DNA of 64,000 nt from Desmodus rotundus (lineage: Eukaryota; Chordata; Mammalia; Chiroptera; Phyllostomidae): assembly GCF_022682495.2 (NCBI RefSeq), contig NC_071390.1, forward strand, positions 155,162,583 to 155,226,582, written 5' to 3'. The stretch's first letter is position 1. Each line of letters opens with the position of its first letter. The position numbers and the translations under genes were made by a program. The notes below the pieces were generated by a model. That model was not told the origin of the DNA. It saw only the letters and a list, made by a program, of their open reading frames with translations, and searched no databases. Below, piece by piece: positions 25,001 to 38,599 of the stretch.

Positions 25001-27034
25001 CGCGCGTTAGGGAGATTATTAAAGGGTGCTTCTTCCGCTAGATTAGGAGAGAAAGACTGTGTCCGTGGGAAACACTCGAAAACCGGTGGAAGAAATTGAA
25101 TAGCAGCACATACTCAGTGAGGTATTTACCTTGTGTTACTTGTCCCCATTATCACAGGGGCTGCAGCAGAGCAAGGAGTGAGGGGGGGGTCCCTTGTTCA
25201 TTTTGGCAATTGTCGCCAGCCGACATAAGAACTTTGACGCTGTTGAAATTATCTAGCACATTTGGTAGAGTTAATGGTAATCTGTCTCTTCATTTCCCCC
25301 GGCTTGTCAACTACTCATACTATCCTAAGAGCCATCGAAGGAAGGACTGAGGATCTTGAACACAGGCACGCTTTGCCCTTGTGTCCTACCGCTGATTCTC
25401 CCCATAGGTGCTTGTGCGTGACTTCAGCCCTCAACCAGTCCTCTCATCCTTCTTGATGTAATCTAAAATTGATCAACAGTTGTTAATCACCAAGAATAAT
25501 ACAGCCTTTTTCAACAACCGTCTTTGGCCAATTATTCATCGGACCTGGTGAACTTCCACCGACTATTCTTCCTCCAACCCTACAAAACATTTCACCCTCC
25601 TTTCCCAAATAGGAAAGCTCCTTCCAGACCTTCTTATGGCTAACATTAGCAAAGAGAAGCTTATGCTCACAGAGCTGATTGATTTCTTCCCCACTTAATT
25701 ATTTATGAAAGAAATAGAGAAGAGACAATATGTCTGTTCCACTCTTCGGCACAAGTGTTGATACCTACCTACTTGGAATCGAATGATATTTCTTAGTTGA
25801 AACTAAGTAATTGAAAACTAGAGCTCATTGTTGAGAAGTTGATACAATAGGCTTTTTAGCTCAAACAGAACCAAAAGAATATGTAACCCAGAGTCCAGGA
25901 AAAGCAAGGAGACAGATGACAGAGAAGATAAAGGGAGTGTTTCTGAGATGTTACTGAAGTGAACTGCTCCACTCTGGCTGGGAGCACACTTTCAGCTGCT
26001 CTTTTAATTTCCCTTAGGTTTTGCCTGTGAAAGATAAAACAGACTCTAGCTGGAAGAAAGAAAGGAAGGACAAGGGAAGGAGGGAGAGAGGGAGGCAGGC
26101 AGAAAGGAAGGAAGGGAGAAAATACCACCATTGATTAGAACTCTGTTTGCCATTTTCTACACTGAAATGACATGTAGTATGTGTGATGTTTGCTGAGATG
26201 GGAAAAGGAGGGGAAAAAAGCTGTTTAAAAAACCAACATTTTTATTATTTTCCCCAAATTGAAAGGTAATAAAGGTAAGAAATTTAAGAAAAGATACACT
26301 AAAAAAAACAACTATAAAAAACTTAACATCATTTAAAAAATATTTTAAATCTATTTTAAGAAGACTATTTCAATTATGTTTTATATTTAAGTAATTATAC
26401 TAAAAAGTGAACCTTACCTCGCTCACAGTCCCCTCACTTCAACATTCTGAAGTACTGACAGCTAAGAACTGTGGGAAGTCATTTTCTCGGCATGTTTTTG
26501 CCTGACTCCAGCTACTAAGCATTATGAGCTTCAGGGCCCCCATATGAAAACCAAAGCAAGGGCTCTGAGGTTACTGAGGCAATAGCATGATCCACTGAGA
26601 ATATATCAAATGTAATGTAAACAAATCTGAGTTTCAACTCTTTTCCACACTAATATTTGCGTTCTAAGCAGGGAAATTGAACAACAGAAAAGAATGAAAA
26701 TTTTGTATCTGAATAGTAAAATGTTCGCAGTCTTCCGAGGTAGAAAGAATAGCAGGCACGATAGCACATCGTACAGTACAGATGTAAGACTTGGGGGACC
26801 TGGACCTAGTGATAAAATCTAGAGCAGGGTAACCCCCATGTCAGGTGCTTACCGGTCATGTTGCAAAGGAAGGGCAGCCAGGCAGGATGTTCCATGAACT
26901 CTGCCGTGAAAGAGTTGCTTGCCTGGGGGAAATGTGGAGAACGCTTTACACACGTGACCAACACGTGCTCATTCAGAGGTGACAGAGATCAGAAGACCTC
27001 TCTGCGGAGCACAGATTATGAATAAGGAAAATAA
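25001..27034. other. Non-coding stretch with a GGAA tract
   Basis: 26058-26118 is a purine tract of GGAA, GGGA and GGCA units. Otherwise nothing recognised. Confidence 0.5.
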
Positions 27035-27260
27035 TGTCTCCAAAACGGTGAAAATGTTTGTGCCTTTGGCCTCAATTATCTCATTTTTGGAAACTTCTCT
27101 GAGAAGATAGTAACAATATAAAAATTGCATTTACAAAGATGTTTATTGCAGTACTTTCTACAACAGTGAGCCTAAATTCTCAAAAACTGGTAAAAAAAAA
27201 ATAAAAGGAAAGAAAGAATGTGGTACATGTCAAAAATAATTTATAAAACCATCCGAAAAG
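27035..27260 (+). repeat. L1M LINE-1 3' fragment
   Basis: TTTACAAAGATGTTTATTGC, AGTACTTTCTACAACAGTGA and GAATGTGGTACATGTC match the order of old L1 ORF2/3' UTR. Confidence 0.6.
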
Positions 27261-27439
27261 ATTTTATCAGTATTGACACTCTAAAATCCTTTCAGCCTGG
27301 CTCTAGAAGCCCTTATGGACTTCTTATGTAACGACTACTGTGTAAAACCAGCCAGCCTCACATAATAGAGCGCAGCCTATGAATCACTCCATTAACTGGC
27401 TCTTGCAATCTCTCCCACCCCATTTCCCACAGCTTCCTG

Positions 27440-27700
27440 TATGCACTTTGATGGATAATCTCCAATAATGGCCACCGTCACTTCCTCTCTTCCCTAAAGA
27501 CATATGTCACTTCACCCATCAAGAGGTGGGGTCTATCCCCTCAATCCCCTCACTTTGAATCTGGGCTTGTGATTTGTCTTGACTGATAGGAAGTATAAGA
27601 TATAAATGATATTCTAGAACTTCTGAGTGGCCTTAGTAGACGCAGCATAGAAGAAGAATAGGAGAATCCCCCAGCTGAGTGTAGTCAACCCTACACCCTC
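27440..27700 (+). repeat. MLT1-type MaLR LTR
   Basis: AATGGCCACCGTCACTTCCT, TAAAGACATATGTCACTTCA, CCCATCAAGAGGTGGGGTCT, CTTTGAATCTGGGCTTGTGA are the diagnostic run of MLT1 LTRs. No internal retroviral sequence. Confidence 0.8.
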
Positions 27701-27769
27701 AGAGAGACCTTCCCTGAGTACGTCGGAGTTACTCTCGATGTCCTCTGGAGTCGCAATATCTGGCAGAGA

Positions 27770-28260
27770 GCGTATTCATTTTATGTACCTTTCCTGCCTC
27801 CCTTCTCATTGACTGTGAGTTCCTTGCAGCCAGAGACTGTGATGTTACCATTTTTGTATTTCCAAGGTTTAAAACAATACCTGAAAAAGATCCAATGAAG
27901 CGGATATGATCGCTTCTCTTTTATAGCTGTGCAACTGACATAGATGCTTAATGTGCTCGAGGTCACTCAGCCAGAAAGTTAAGTGGGATGTTCGCAGAAA
28001 TGCATTATGCAAGAATGAAATCCTGTAAGCTCAAAAAGCCTTTTCTGAAAACTCCATCTCTCGGTGACCTTTTTCCCCACAGGTGTCCTATCGCACTTAT
28101 AATCTGAAAAAAAAACTGCATGGCACACATTGCTCCATATATATATACTCTTGTCTTTTCAGTCTTACTGCAGGTTTCTGACATGCAGACCTCACAGATT
28201 ATATTGCTACTAAATCCTCCAAAAGGCCTGGCACAGAACGTAATAGGTCCCCATTCACTT
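27770..28260. repeat. L2 and MIR remnants
   Basis: 27770-27890 is an L2 3' piece (GACTGTGAGTTCCTTGCAGC). 27905-28010 is MIR-like antisense (GAGGTCACTCAGCCAGAAAG). 28160-28260 is another L2 3' piece (GGCCTGGCACAGAACGTAAT). Confidence 0.55.
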
Positions 28261-31200
28261 ATTAACTGCTCATTTCAAAACTATTAAACTAGTCAATGAT
28301 GAGGAGACATTCAGGAAAATGTACCAGGTCTTCTTCTAAAGAATAAAAATATAACTGAATATTTGACTATATTTTCAATTCCAATCTTCTAATAATTTAT
28401 TACACTATGAATTGTAATACATTTTCAAATATATGATTGGAACTTAGGGGGAAAAATGACCTTGAAAGAATACATATGGTGAATAATCTTCTTCTACCCT
28501 GAGCTCCGCACCACCAAAGTGAAAAGAACGGACTGAAGTTAGCAGTCTTCGAGGAAAATCACATTATGATTTTTATTGTATCCTCTGCTTGAGAAAGACC
28601 TAAGATGTGGCGCCGTTCCGCATCAGCACCCTCATCAGCGGCAGCATGGAACTGAGTTCTCATTGTGACTTACAAACGCCTGAAGATGTGGATCTTGCCC
28701 GTTTGACCCCAGGGTCAACACCCAGCAGGCAGAGTGGAGCCAGGGTCCTCAGCAAGCACGCCCCCAGCCAAGGGAGTGCTTTCCACCACCCAGGTCCTTC
28801 AGACCCCCTCTCCTACCCTATGCCACATGTTTAAACGCTCTCGTCTCTCTCAAGAGACAAACAAAAGACTGAAGCTCGAGCTCAAGTAATTTCAAGCTCT
28901 AAAGCACAGCAAACTCCAAAACATGTGTGACATCTGAGGATCCCAATGAGAAGAACAAGGAGGAACTCTCCAGCCAGGCTCTCAGTGGACTTGAATGCCT
29001 TTGGGGCTTCCGATATGGCAGCTATAATGAAAGGTAGGTAGCAGGGGCCTGGATGCAATCAGCATGGAGCTAAGCTGAATGTCAGGGGAGGCTTATAACG
29101 TTTTCCTTAGGAACTAAGATTTTAGAGAGATCTAAACTGACCTATTATTCTTTCAGAAAAACTCAGTTACTCCCTAGAGTTCTTTTACCCTGCATTTCAC
29201 CACCGAGCACTTTCCCAGAACCGAACTGAATCACACCTCGTTCGAAATAATCCCAGATGTTCACAAGTTAGGCATAGCATTGGATTTCTCTCTAGAAATC
29301 TCTTATGGTAGGAACATATGTGGCATGGAGTTAAAGGCTCATTCCCTCCATTTCTTAATGGAGTCAGACTCAATTCACAGAGCACAGCTCAACTGCTGCC
29401 TCCTTCCTAGAACCTTCTCTCAGAGTCCTGACTGAAATATGACTCTCTTTTCTTCCATCTAAATAAACTTTGGTTTACCATTAATTGAGCACGTACTGCA
29501 GCTAGCTTGGAGTATGTAGCCATACTTACCCCCACCTCCCCACCCCACACACCCTCTAAATTTTGAACCTAGATTCTAGATACTTAAAAGCTTTGAATTC
29601 CTGGAACATTGTACGATGCGTTGAACACAGACGATGCTCCGTGTTTGCTCAATGACTGCTCTGCTTGTTTCTCCCAGGCTCTTCAGGGTGTCTATTCTTA
29701 CAATAGTTCAGAAGCTGTGCAGAGAGACATATCCAAACCCGCCCCATCTGACTGTACATACCACCCCACCCTGTATTTAGCAGGATGGTCCAAGTTTCAG
29801 AGAAGTTCAAATAATAGAAAATAGCTGAAAAGACCTTTAGACATGTATTTCTGTGTTTTCCCAAGTCTTTCGACTGGACTTTTTTGATTGTTTCAAATCT
29901 TCAAGGTAAAGCGCGGGTGGAATACAATAAAGTTGTGTGGATCAGCAGGCATAGCTTGACATTTGGAGTAGAGATTAAAGTCCCTCCTGCTCACACTACC
30001 CACCAAGTACACCCTAAGGAAAGGTCAAAGTAACCACTAGGGGACCAGAGAGAATGATTTGAAAACCACTGATCCTGATTCAGCCTCTTCAGTCCCTCAA
30101 ATGAGCCTGCTGAGTGAGAGTGAGGGGCCGAAATTCACAAAAAAGGGTGAGCACTGGCCCCAGGAGGCTGAGTGCTGCTGATTCCCTCCCTGCAAGGCTG
30201 ACCTAGGTTACATTCAGAAGGGATGAGTCCCTGGCAAGCATTTCAGGGCTTGTTATTGAACAGGTGATTTGCTTCATTTTATCCATTCTATTCATTCTTT
30301 GAATCTAATCCAAACAATACACACCATCACCACCAAAACATATGGTCAGGTCTCTAGCTTAATTTTTGTTTTTGGAGAGACAGACATCTTGGGATGAGCT
30401 CAATCAAACCGGGAGTCCAAGGAGTGATTAAAAACAAAACCGAACCGCAACACGATGTATCATAATCCTGCCTCTGTAGAAGGAAGCCTGCCACTTGGCT
30501 CAGGAGCTATTAACTTTGTAGAATCCTCCTGTGAGATGTTTGCTCAGTTGTAATTATATATAATATCATGGTTACAAACTAGATGTTTATAGAAAAATAG
30601 GTCTTAAGGGCCAGAAACTCTGAGAGAAAAATACATGCACTTTCCTTTTATTTTGTTTCCAGTGAAAATATAAATGGTATATACATTTCATTCAGGATTA
30701 GGCCTCCAAATAGTGAAGTATTTATTACAGTTCCTTTAAGTTCTTGGGTAGTCCATTTAAAATTTTTCCTGCTATCTTTATCTTTTCCTAAAAGTATATC
30801 TGGATTAGAAGTGTTGTTTACAATCCATTTATATAAGATATTTAACGTTAGTTAAGCTCTAAAGAAAGGTATGTCACAAATGATTTCTTCTATTTTTATT
30901 TATTCTCCTGTTTAACATATTTTTCTTGTATTGTGGGAGCCCTCTGGTGGTGGAAAGGATACTGAACCTCAATGCTCATAAGAAGAGAAATAAAATTCAT
31001 TACAAACAAAAGCTTTTCTTTACTGAAATACTGATTTCAAGTTCTATTTTACATGGATACTTATTAAAATTTCTAATAACTTTCACCTAATTCACAGAAT
31101 TGTAGATCAGTTTACTTTCATGAATTTTTTAGGATTAAAACAAAATATCTCAAGTGCATTCATTATGTCTTTAAATCCTAATTAAAAAAAAAACTGATTA

Positions 31201-31567
31201 TGTACAAGTACATTTTCTTTTCTTTTCAATCATATTGAAAATAGTTAGCAATTACATCTAAATTCAAATATAGGCAAATTGACTCCTGGAGTCCTTTATT
31301 AAATGGCATGTTCTATAGCTTCTTTTAACTTTTGGTGAAGCCACAAATAGATACAATTGATCTATATTGTACAAGCCCCAGGTCCAAAGCACCAAATTTA
31401 AGCCTCAGGTTTTGACATATTATGCTAATCAGAAGACAATGGGCCTACCAGACACATTAAAATATCCCGCCATGCAGAGAACTACACCAGACAAAATCAA
31501 AAGTGCCAAAGTCTTAGACAGATGGGACAATAGATTTAAATGTGTGAAATGATAACACCAGGATATA
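28261..31567. other. Non-coding stretch, nothing recognised
   Basis: 3.3 kb of intron. A GC-richer plus-strand frame at 28607-28834 has no recognisable domain. 30610-31350 is very AT-rich. Confidence 0.4.
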
Positions 31568-32244
31568 TGATGTCTGTCTGGAAAAAGTTTAGCCATTGTT
31601 AATATAATGAGAACAGTTTGCACAACATCGATGTAACCTGGCAGCCAAGACAGTGGACTGGAATGTGCATGCGTGAACAATGATGACTTCACTGTACTAG
31701 TCAAATACCCTGGTGGTAGATGCCATTGACTGAGCATGTGTACTGCGTGGCCATTGCATTGAAAATGACTGAACTAGTCGAGCAACAAATCTGCATCAAA
31801 TTTTGCATTAAGCTTGAACATTCCTCCATGGAAACTATTTGGATGCTTCAGAAGGCTGCAGCTGTAGGCATCTGGTGATTGGCAGCTTCATCACAACCAC
31901 GTACCGCTCGTGCATCACATCTTGTGCAGAGTGCTTTGGTGAAACATCAAATCACCCAGGTGACTCAGCCCCCCTACACCCCAGATTTGGCACCCTGCAA
32001 CTTCTGGTTTTTCCCAGAACTAAAATCACCTTTGAAAGGGAAGAAATTTCAGACTGTTGGTGAGATTCAGGAAAATATGACAGGGCAGCTGATGGTGATT
32101 GGGAGAACTGTGTGTGATCCAAAGGTGTGTACTTTGAAGGGAACTGAGGTGTCCTTGTCCTATGGACAATGTTTCTTATATCTTCTTCATTAAGTGTCTC
32201 TATTTTTCACATTACATGGCTGAATACTTTCAGGACAGGGGTCG
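31568..32244 (+). mobile_element. mariner copy 3, complete ends, internally deleted
   Basis: A 677-bp element between TA dinucleotides (31566-31567 and 32245-32246), with imperfect terminal repeats TGATGTCTGTCTGGAAA and TTTCAGGACAGGGGTCG. A transposase N-terminal fragment starts at the ATG at 31764 (MTELVEQQICIKF). It is joined at about 31875 to the C-terminal part: HLVQSALVKHQITQVTQPPY, then TPDLAPCNFWFFPELKSPL. Full-length mariners are about 1.3 kb with a transposase of about 345 residues, so half the element is gone. Second- and third-aspartate regions are damaged: a 1-nt indel in the HNN block, and AAC in place of GAC at PCN. The only intact-ended copy of this family in the window. Confidence 0.9.
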
Positions 32245-32859
32245 TATATAAAGAAAAGTCTCTGTGATTAGAGCTTTTCATTGGCCTATAATTTTCAAAT
32301 ACTTAATGTCTGCATGCCTCAAAAGTTCTCTTTCTTTAACAGACTCTAAGTTTCTGGAGTGAAAGTCGAATTGTACATAAATCATTTCTGAAGTACTTAC
32401 TACTCTAGGACTTTTCCTGTCATTGATTAACTCCAGCACCCAAAATGCGAGATGAATAAACTATTGCTTCTGCATTTCTTCTGTGAGAGTAAGGTGATTC
32501 TTACAGAAGAGAACAAGGTGAATAACACATCTATAAAGCTGAAGGCGACACTTTGGTCAAAGGACCGAGGATATCCAGGATGTCACTGGTGATGCTGCAG
32601 GATTACTAAAGGAACAAGATGATGGTATGTTACTCTGGAAATCTGAGGGACATTTAGCACTTTGATTTAGTTCCAACAGCTGTGCATTGAATGCCAACCT
32701 GTTCCACAAACGAATTTCATGGACACATGGAATGTTAAAATGTAACTAACTGGTTTTGGCAAAAGTGCACAGTCCTCCAACATGACAACATCAGTGAGCA
32801 CACCTGTCTCAGGCAGAAGGCCAGGACTGGATGACTTCAAAGGTCTGCATTTTGGTAGA

Positions 32860-33200
32860 CCATTGTGGTAATTGGCTCTCACTTGTCCACGCTTATTGAC
32901 ATCGGGGGTCCTCCCATAAAGAGCTGGAGGCTGTTCTCTCCCTGCTGCATCTGGATCTGACCATGTGACCTGCTCTAGTCAACGGGACAAAAACAAATGT
33001 GATGCCAGCAGAAGCTTGAAATGTGCTTGCACATTGGACTTACTCTCTGCTAGATACTCCTTTGCCACCATTCGACATGTCCCAGATAATCTTCCAGAGA
33101 TGCCATGTGGAAGAAATCTGAGGAGCAAATTTCCAGTTATGTAACTGAGGCCATCCTGGACCACCCAGCTCTAGCCAAGCCACCAGCAGGCCCCAGTCTC
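32860..33200 (+). repeat. MLT1-type MaLR LTR
   Basis: GCATCTGGATCTGACCATGT, GACCTGCTCTAGTCAACGGG, GATGCCAGCAGAAGCTTGAA, and GAGGCCATCCTGGACCACCC then CAGCTCTAGCCAAGCC, in MLT1 order. Confidence 0.7.
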
Positions 33201-36200
33201 CATGGACTCAGACTCAGTATGATGGATTCCGTGGTAGTGATGCTTAAAGTAAATGTAGGCTCCATTGTTAGAGTGGCAGGGATCCTGTTCAGGGAGATAA
33301 TCATCTAGGAGGGGGACTTGAGTTTTAGGTGCCGCACTTAAAGACTTAGAATGTGCCCTAAGGAAAGTAATTAGGATGTGGAAGTTCAGAAAACCATGAG
33401 ATACGAGTAAAAATAAGGAAATCATAGAGAAAACTTGCCATGATTTTTGTATATGAAGTTTTAGTAAGGAGGATTCGGAAACAGTTTCCATTTGCATTGC
33501 TCTGGGTACAAGTCCTAAGACCAATGGGTGATGAAAGTCAGAGAGAGATTTGTTCTCAACACGAGGAAGAATTTTGTAATATTTAAAGGGGTACAGCAAT
33601 AAAATAGGTTGGCTTGAACAATAGGATACTGTCACTGGATGTGTTCAAAGATTATTCTTCTTTTCCCAGGGATGTGTAGAAAGGATTTTGCATTGAGAGG
33701 AACATTAGACAAGATGACATAGAAGGCTCCTTCCAAACCAAACATTCTATGCTGCTGTGTGAAACTTCTATGTGCATCTATCTACCTTTGTCTCTAGAAA
33801 ATTTAATAAAGTAAATTTTCTGCAGCCTCATCTCAAGGGTCGTCCCACCAGTCTCTCAACTGAGTCTTGATCTGAGAGAATATGACAGAAGGGAGATGTT
33901 AATGGAAGAATCTGAGAAATTAACTCCTTCACCTTAATTCTTTTACTCAGGCACACATGTTAAGTTTATTAGCTTTATTCTAGTAATAAACAACAAATCA
34001 GATGTCACCTCCTGGCATAATTAAATGCTGAGTTGAATAAAGGTAAAGGTGAATTTACTGTTAGAGAGAGAGAGGGTGGGGGAGAAATCAAAGGTTTATA
34101 TTGTAAGGGAAAATGACCAAGATACAGAGTTTCTTATACACAAAGTCTTCTACTTTAAGGGAAAAGAGATATATTATTAATAATTTTTAAACCCCTTCTG
34201 TTGTACACTTTCATTAATATGTTTTAAATAGCATTATTAATTAAAATAATTTATCTGGTATTAAAATGAACAAATATCACACCATTTAAATAATTGTATT
34301 TACTCTTCGTGGAAAAATATCATGAATGGAGATGGAGTGTCTCTGATACCTGATATTTCAGCTACATGAAACAATGCTATTGACCTTGATTCCTGCTTCA
34401 TACTAAGAACACTACTGCTATCCAGAAGTTCAGATAACCGTGCAGCATCCTGCCCCCATGGATTAGACCACTTGGACATTAATGTCCAAGGGTTAATTAG
34501 CAAAGGGTTAATTACTGTGCACTATGCTACAGAAGCTGTGAGTTTTTATGCTTGACTTCATTTAATTCCAAAACAGTCATAGGGGTATTTTATTATCTTC
34601 ATCTTGGAGAGATTAAATAACTTGTCTAACATACATACCAGTAAGACCAAAAAACTTACTCTTGCATCCAGATATCTGCTTCCACTTTGTTTTGCTCTTC
34701 CCATCTGGGAGGAACCCCAAAAGTGAGAGATTCCATAGGACAAAATATAAGTTTTGGCAAGCAACTACATATGAGGAAGAGGAAGATGGAGTCAAAAAAC
34801 TGAGATTTTGAGTCTGAGTGACTAGGAGAATTGGGGAGCCATTAGTCAAAGCTAGAGAACTGGAATAAGAAACTAATAATGAGGAGTCATTCTATGATGT
34901 TCCTTTAAATTATTGAGGTAAAATATCTGCAAAAAAAATTAAGTGTGCTACAAGATACGGGCTGTGAATAGATTTGAAGACTGGATAAGGAGAAGGATAG
35001 TAATGACTGTGAAAGAGAGGGAGCAGGAGGTAACAATGGGACTTCTGTTTGGGGAAATTAGAAAAATAAAGAACACTGGTTATGTGGCTTACAATAGAAA
35101 ACCAACACGATATTAACAGGAATATTAGATAGTGGACCTTAATATTACAACTTTGTTGTAGACTTCTTTGTTGTGATTTTTGTGATTTTCTCCATTAATG
35201 CCCAAAGTATACTGGAGCAAAAGAGGAAATAACACATGGAGGGAGTTACAAAGGACTGGGGACTGACAGCCTTGGCAACTCAAGAGAGCTTTTCCAGCAA
35301 GTGTTAACAAAGTTCATGTGATTTTATTCCTGAATACAGTAAGGTAGAGAACCAAATGAAACCAAAATCGTGACTAAAAGCTTAGAGAAATGCAAAGGAG
35401 GACAGGATAAAGGATACTAATGATGACATAGTAACTTCAATAGAGAGGCAAAGCAGGGAGGCTAAAGGGCAGAAAACTGGCCAGGGCAGGACATTTCAAA
35501 GTTCAAGATCTTGAATGTGAAGTAATTTCAAGTGATGGAGTAAAGCAGGATGTGAATACGCTGCTGAGGAGTAAAATAGAAAGGTTGTCATTGGTATTTA
35601 GCTAGAAAAGGGGGAGCAAAGGGGACCAGAAATTAAACTTAATAAAGTGGAAAACAGGAGCCTGTTTGCTTCACCAGAAAACTACAGCTCTTCACACTCT
35701 AGGAGACCACAGCATTGTGTTCAGCCAAAGGGATAAAAGCTCCTCCTTTTCCCCCTGTGGTACCAGGTGGGAGCCCGGGAAGGCAGACGCAGGCTCAATA
35801 GAAATCACAATGGTGCAGGACAGGTGCTGGACCAAAGAGGCCTATCAGTCCGGCCAGGCAGGAGAAAGAAGGGATTGGCCAGAGTGCAGTCCCTCCAAAG
35901 CCCACAAAAGCTTGGGAAGTTGATTAGTTCTTTTGAAAATGTACCTGGTCCGTCCAATGCCCAAGCTAATATAATCCCAGGGGAGCAAAGAAACTCTTTC
36001 TCTTGCCCAACCAGTGATGCACTTGCCTGTTGGTTCCTGCACGCTCACTCTCCCAGGAGCACGTGACCATGTGGGCCTGGCAGCTACTGGTGCCCACAGA
36101 AGATGGCATGGGCTTCCCACAGACTAAGCTCTCTCTCTCTCTGGCTCATGCCCTGCACTCATCCTGCACACCCTGGTGTTCTGTCTCCATAGTCATGTGG

Positions 36201-37372
36201 ACTTAATAGCCATGTAGCCAGCAATGATGCAGGCTCTGCCACTGGAGCAGCCAGGAACAAGCTAAGCTACCTGGATGGGAACTGAAACCGCTTAGCAGCC
36301 ACCTGCAGGCTCCAAAAGACTAAGCTTTAATATGAGCAAAAACTCTGGACACTGGCTTTTGTTTTGGGCCTGTTGAAGAAACGGTTGGACTTTTATATGT
36401 CAGGACAGAGAGAAATGGGACATTGGAAACCCAAGGGGTAGCTTCTATTTCCACACAAATAAATCATGCCCCACTACAATCTCCCATGTGTGGATCCTCA
36501 GAATGTTTTCCTCTTGATCCCGTTGAAGAGATTAACTTCCACCAACAACAGAAAGATATTAGAGATTAGGGTTAAGGAACTTCAGGACCTCAGTTTTAAA
36601 GAGTTCAAGCTCTAGAAACAGACACACCTAAATTTTAATTCTGGCTATGCCATTTATGATCTAAAGGTATTTAAACAGTTTCTTAACATCACTCAGGCTT
36701 ACTTTTCTACATGTACAAAATTTGCAGCGGGAGAGATGATAATAGTACTTACTATCCACAGTATTATTTTAATATGTAAACGAGAATACAAGCAAAAAGC
36801 TTGGCATTCAAGTTAGCTTTCACTGTCATTGTCATTGCTGTTGCTATTAAAAACGATCCTTAATCATTCAGGAGAAAGGACAAAGGAGCAACCGTACAAG
36901 AAAGTTACTGCTTAATTTAACTTCCAAGAGCCTGACTTAAGGCTCAAGTTGCAAACTTCTCCATCCCTGCACTTTCTGAAGTAAAGTGAACAGTCCAGGA
37001 AACGAAATGTCATGACTTTGAACAAAGAGGTTGAAGATGAATCACGTGTGTTGTCTATCGCAAATAAAGTACAAGACAACAGGGTTAACTTTGAATGTTC
37101 AGGAGATTCTTCCCCCGTCCAGACCTCTGATGAAGTTACTGATGGTCAGGAAGTGACCAAAAGGGGGTGAAGATGAATTCTGAAGAAAAAGGAAGGGAAG
37201 ACAAAGATCTAAATTTGTAGATTCTATACCTAAATGCTAAAATATCAAGTGACTACCTTCTCAAAATCCATGATACCCCTTCTCTTCTAAGAAAAACCTG
37301 ATTTTTTCCCCAACATATCATGATCACTATCCACAGCCTACTTTGTGATTAAAAGTGAACAATAAAGCGCAA
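33201..37372. other. Non-coding stretch with traces of repeats
   Basis: 33620-33770 resembles the tail of a dispersed LTR or MITE (GACATAGAAGGCTCCTTCC, then CATTCTATGC), family not assigned. 34471-34490 is a perfect palindrome. 35640-36480 is a GC-richer block with GATAAAAGC at 35731 and an AATAAA at about 36461, possibly a decayed LTR. 36600-36850 is a sense MIR (TTTTAATTCTGGCTATGCCA). Otherwise nothing recognised. Confidence 0.45.
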
Positions 37373-37575
37373 GGGGGCCCCAGCTGGTATGGCTCAGTGG
37401 AGTGAGTGCCGGCCTGCAAACCAAAGGGTCGTTGTTTGGATTCCCAGTCAGAGCACATGCCTGGGTGGCAGGCCAGGGCCCCAGTCAGGGCGGGTGAGAG
37501 GCAACCATGCATTGATGTTTCTCTCCTCTTTCTCCCTCCTTTCCCCTCCCTAAAAATAAATAAATAAAATGTTGT
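37373..37575 (+). mobile_element. VES SINE (bat tRNA-derived)
   Basis: A bat-specific SINE: GGCCCCAGCTGGTATGGCTC then AGTGG (A box; TGGCTCAGTGG expected), GAGTGCCGGCCTGCAAACCA, a decayed B box TTTGGATTCCC, AGAGCACATGCCTGGGTGGC, CCAGTCAGGGCGGG, then a CT-rich body and an AAATAAATAAATAAAA tail. Possible target duplication: AAGCGCAAG at the left against AATGCAAG at the right. This is the strongest taxonomic marker in the window. Confidence 0.92.
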
Positions 37576-38599
37576 AAAAAATGCAAGTGGAAGTTGGGTG
37601 GGATTTCTGAAATAGCTCTTTGAAAGGGAGCTCCTTTAGCTAGGATGCACTTTTCCTTTTTTCTTTGCTTTTCACTCCCTTCCTGCATGTGACGCAGGCA
37701 TGAAATCGAGAGTCTCAGCAACTATCCAGAACCAGTAGGAGTCTTGGAAAATAGAAGGCAGGTGCTAAGAAGGGCAGAGCTAGAAAAGAGAAGTAGTCTT
37801 CCTGGGTGATTCACGGAACTTGATATTCTGCCTGGAGCATCTTTCTGTACAGTAATTTTTATGTGAAAAAATAATAAAATCCTTAGTTTTTCATGCTTTG
37901 GGATTTGTTTTGTGTTTAGGTTTTTTTGTGTGTGGAAAAAAATCATTATTCAGAAAATAATGTAATTCATAACTGCTCCAGAGAAACAGCCTGAAAATTT
38001 CATTGTACTTTGTTATATTACCTGGCAGTAGACTAACTGGTGATTCATTTTGATAAACAATTTTTATTATATTGTTTTCATGAATTGGGGCTTTAGGGAG
38101 CAATGAACTATGATCTCGGAGCGACAGGAAATAAAGGTAAGACCTATGGTTTCCTGAGCTTTCTATCATGACCACTTGACCAAGCCATGTGCAGGAAGGG
38201 GAAATACAAGCAGAGCCTGGAGGCCTCTGAGTTGAGGAAACAGACCTGAGAGTCAAGGGAACTAAGAGACTGGTGCTCATAGGGCAGAGAACGAGAGAGT
38301 AAAGACCATCACGGAAAACTCTGGAGATGGGCAGAGGGCCCAGTCTGGGTGTTCAGCAGAGACCGATTAATACATGTATTTGAGGAAACTACTCAAGGTC
38401 AGCAAAAGAACCACCACAAAGGGTAAAAAGGGACAGTATTTGGGAACAGGGCTCATAACAGTGCCTGTTTCTACCAGCCAGAATAGAAAACCTAATTCAC
38501 CAGGCTTTGGGAAAAGTAACCACAGGATCACACCTCCATACTGGGGGATAATTATCTTTAGACTAAATGCTACTCTGGCCCTGCTTACCTAGATAATTT
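37576..38599. other. Non-coding stretch, nothing recognised
   Basis: Intron sequence; a 129-codon minus-strand frame at 37891-38280 has no recognisable domain. Confidence 0.4.

Noticed and set aside
33171..33635. Longest open frame in the window, 154 codons on the minus strand
   Set aside because: No recognisable domain, no splice context, and the composition is that of intronic DNA. Length is within chance expectation for 64 kb read in six frames.
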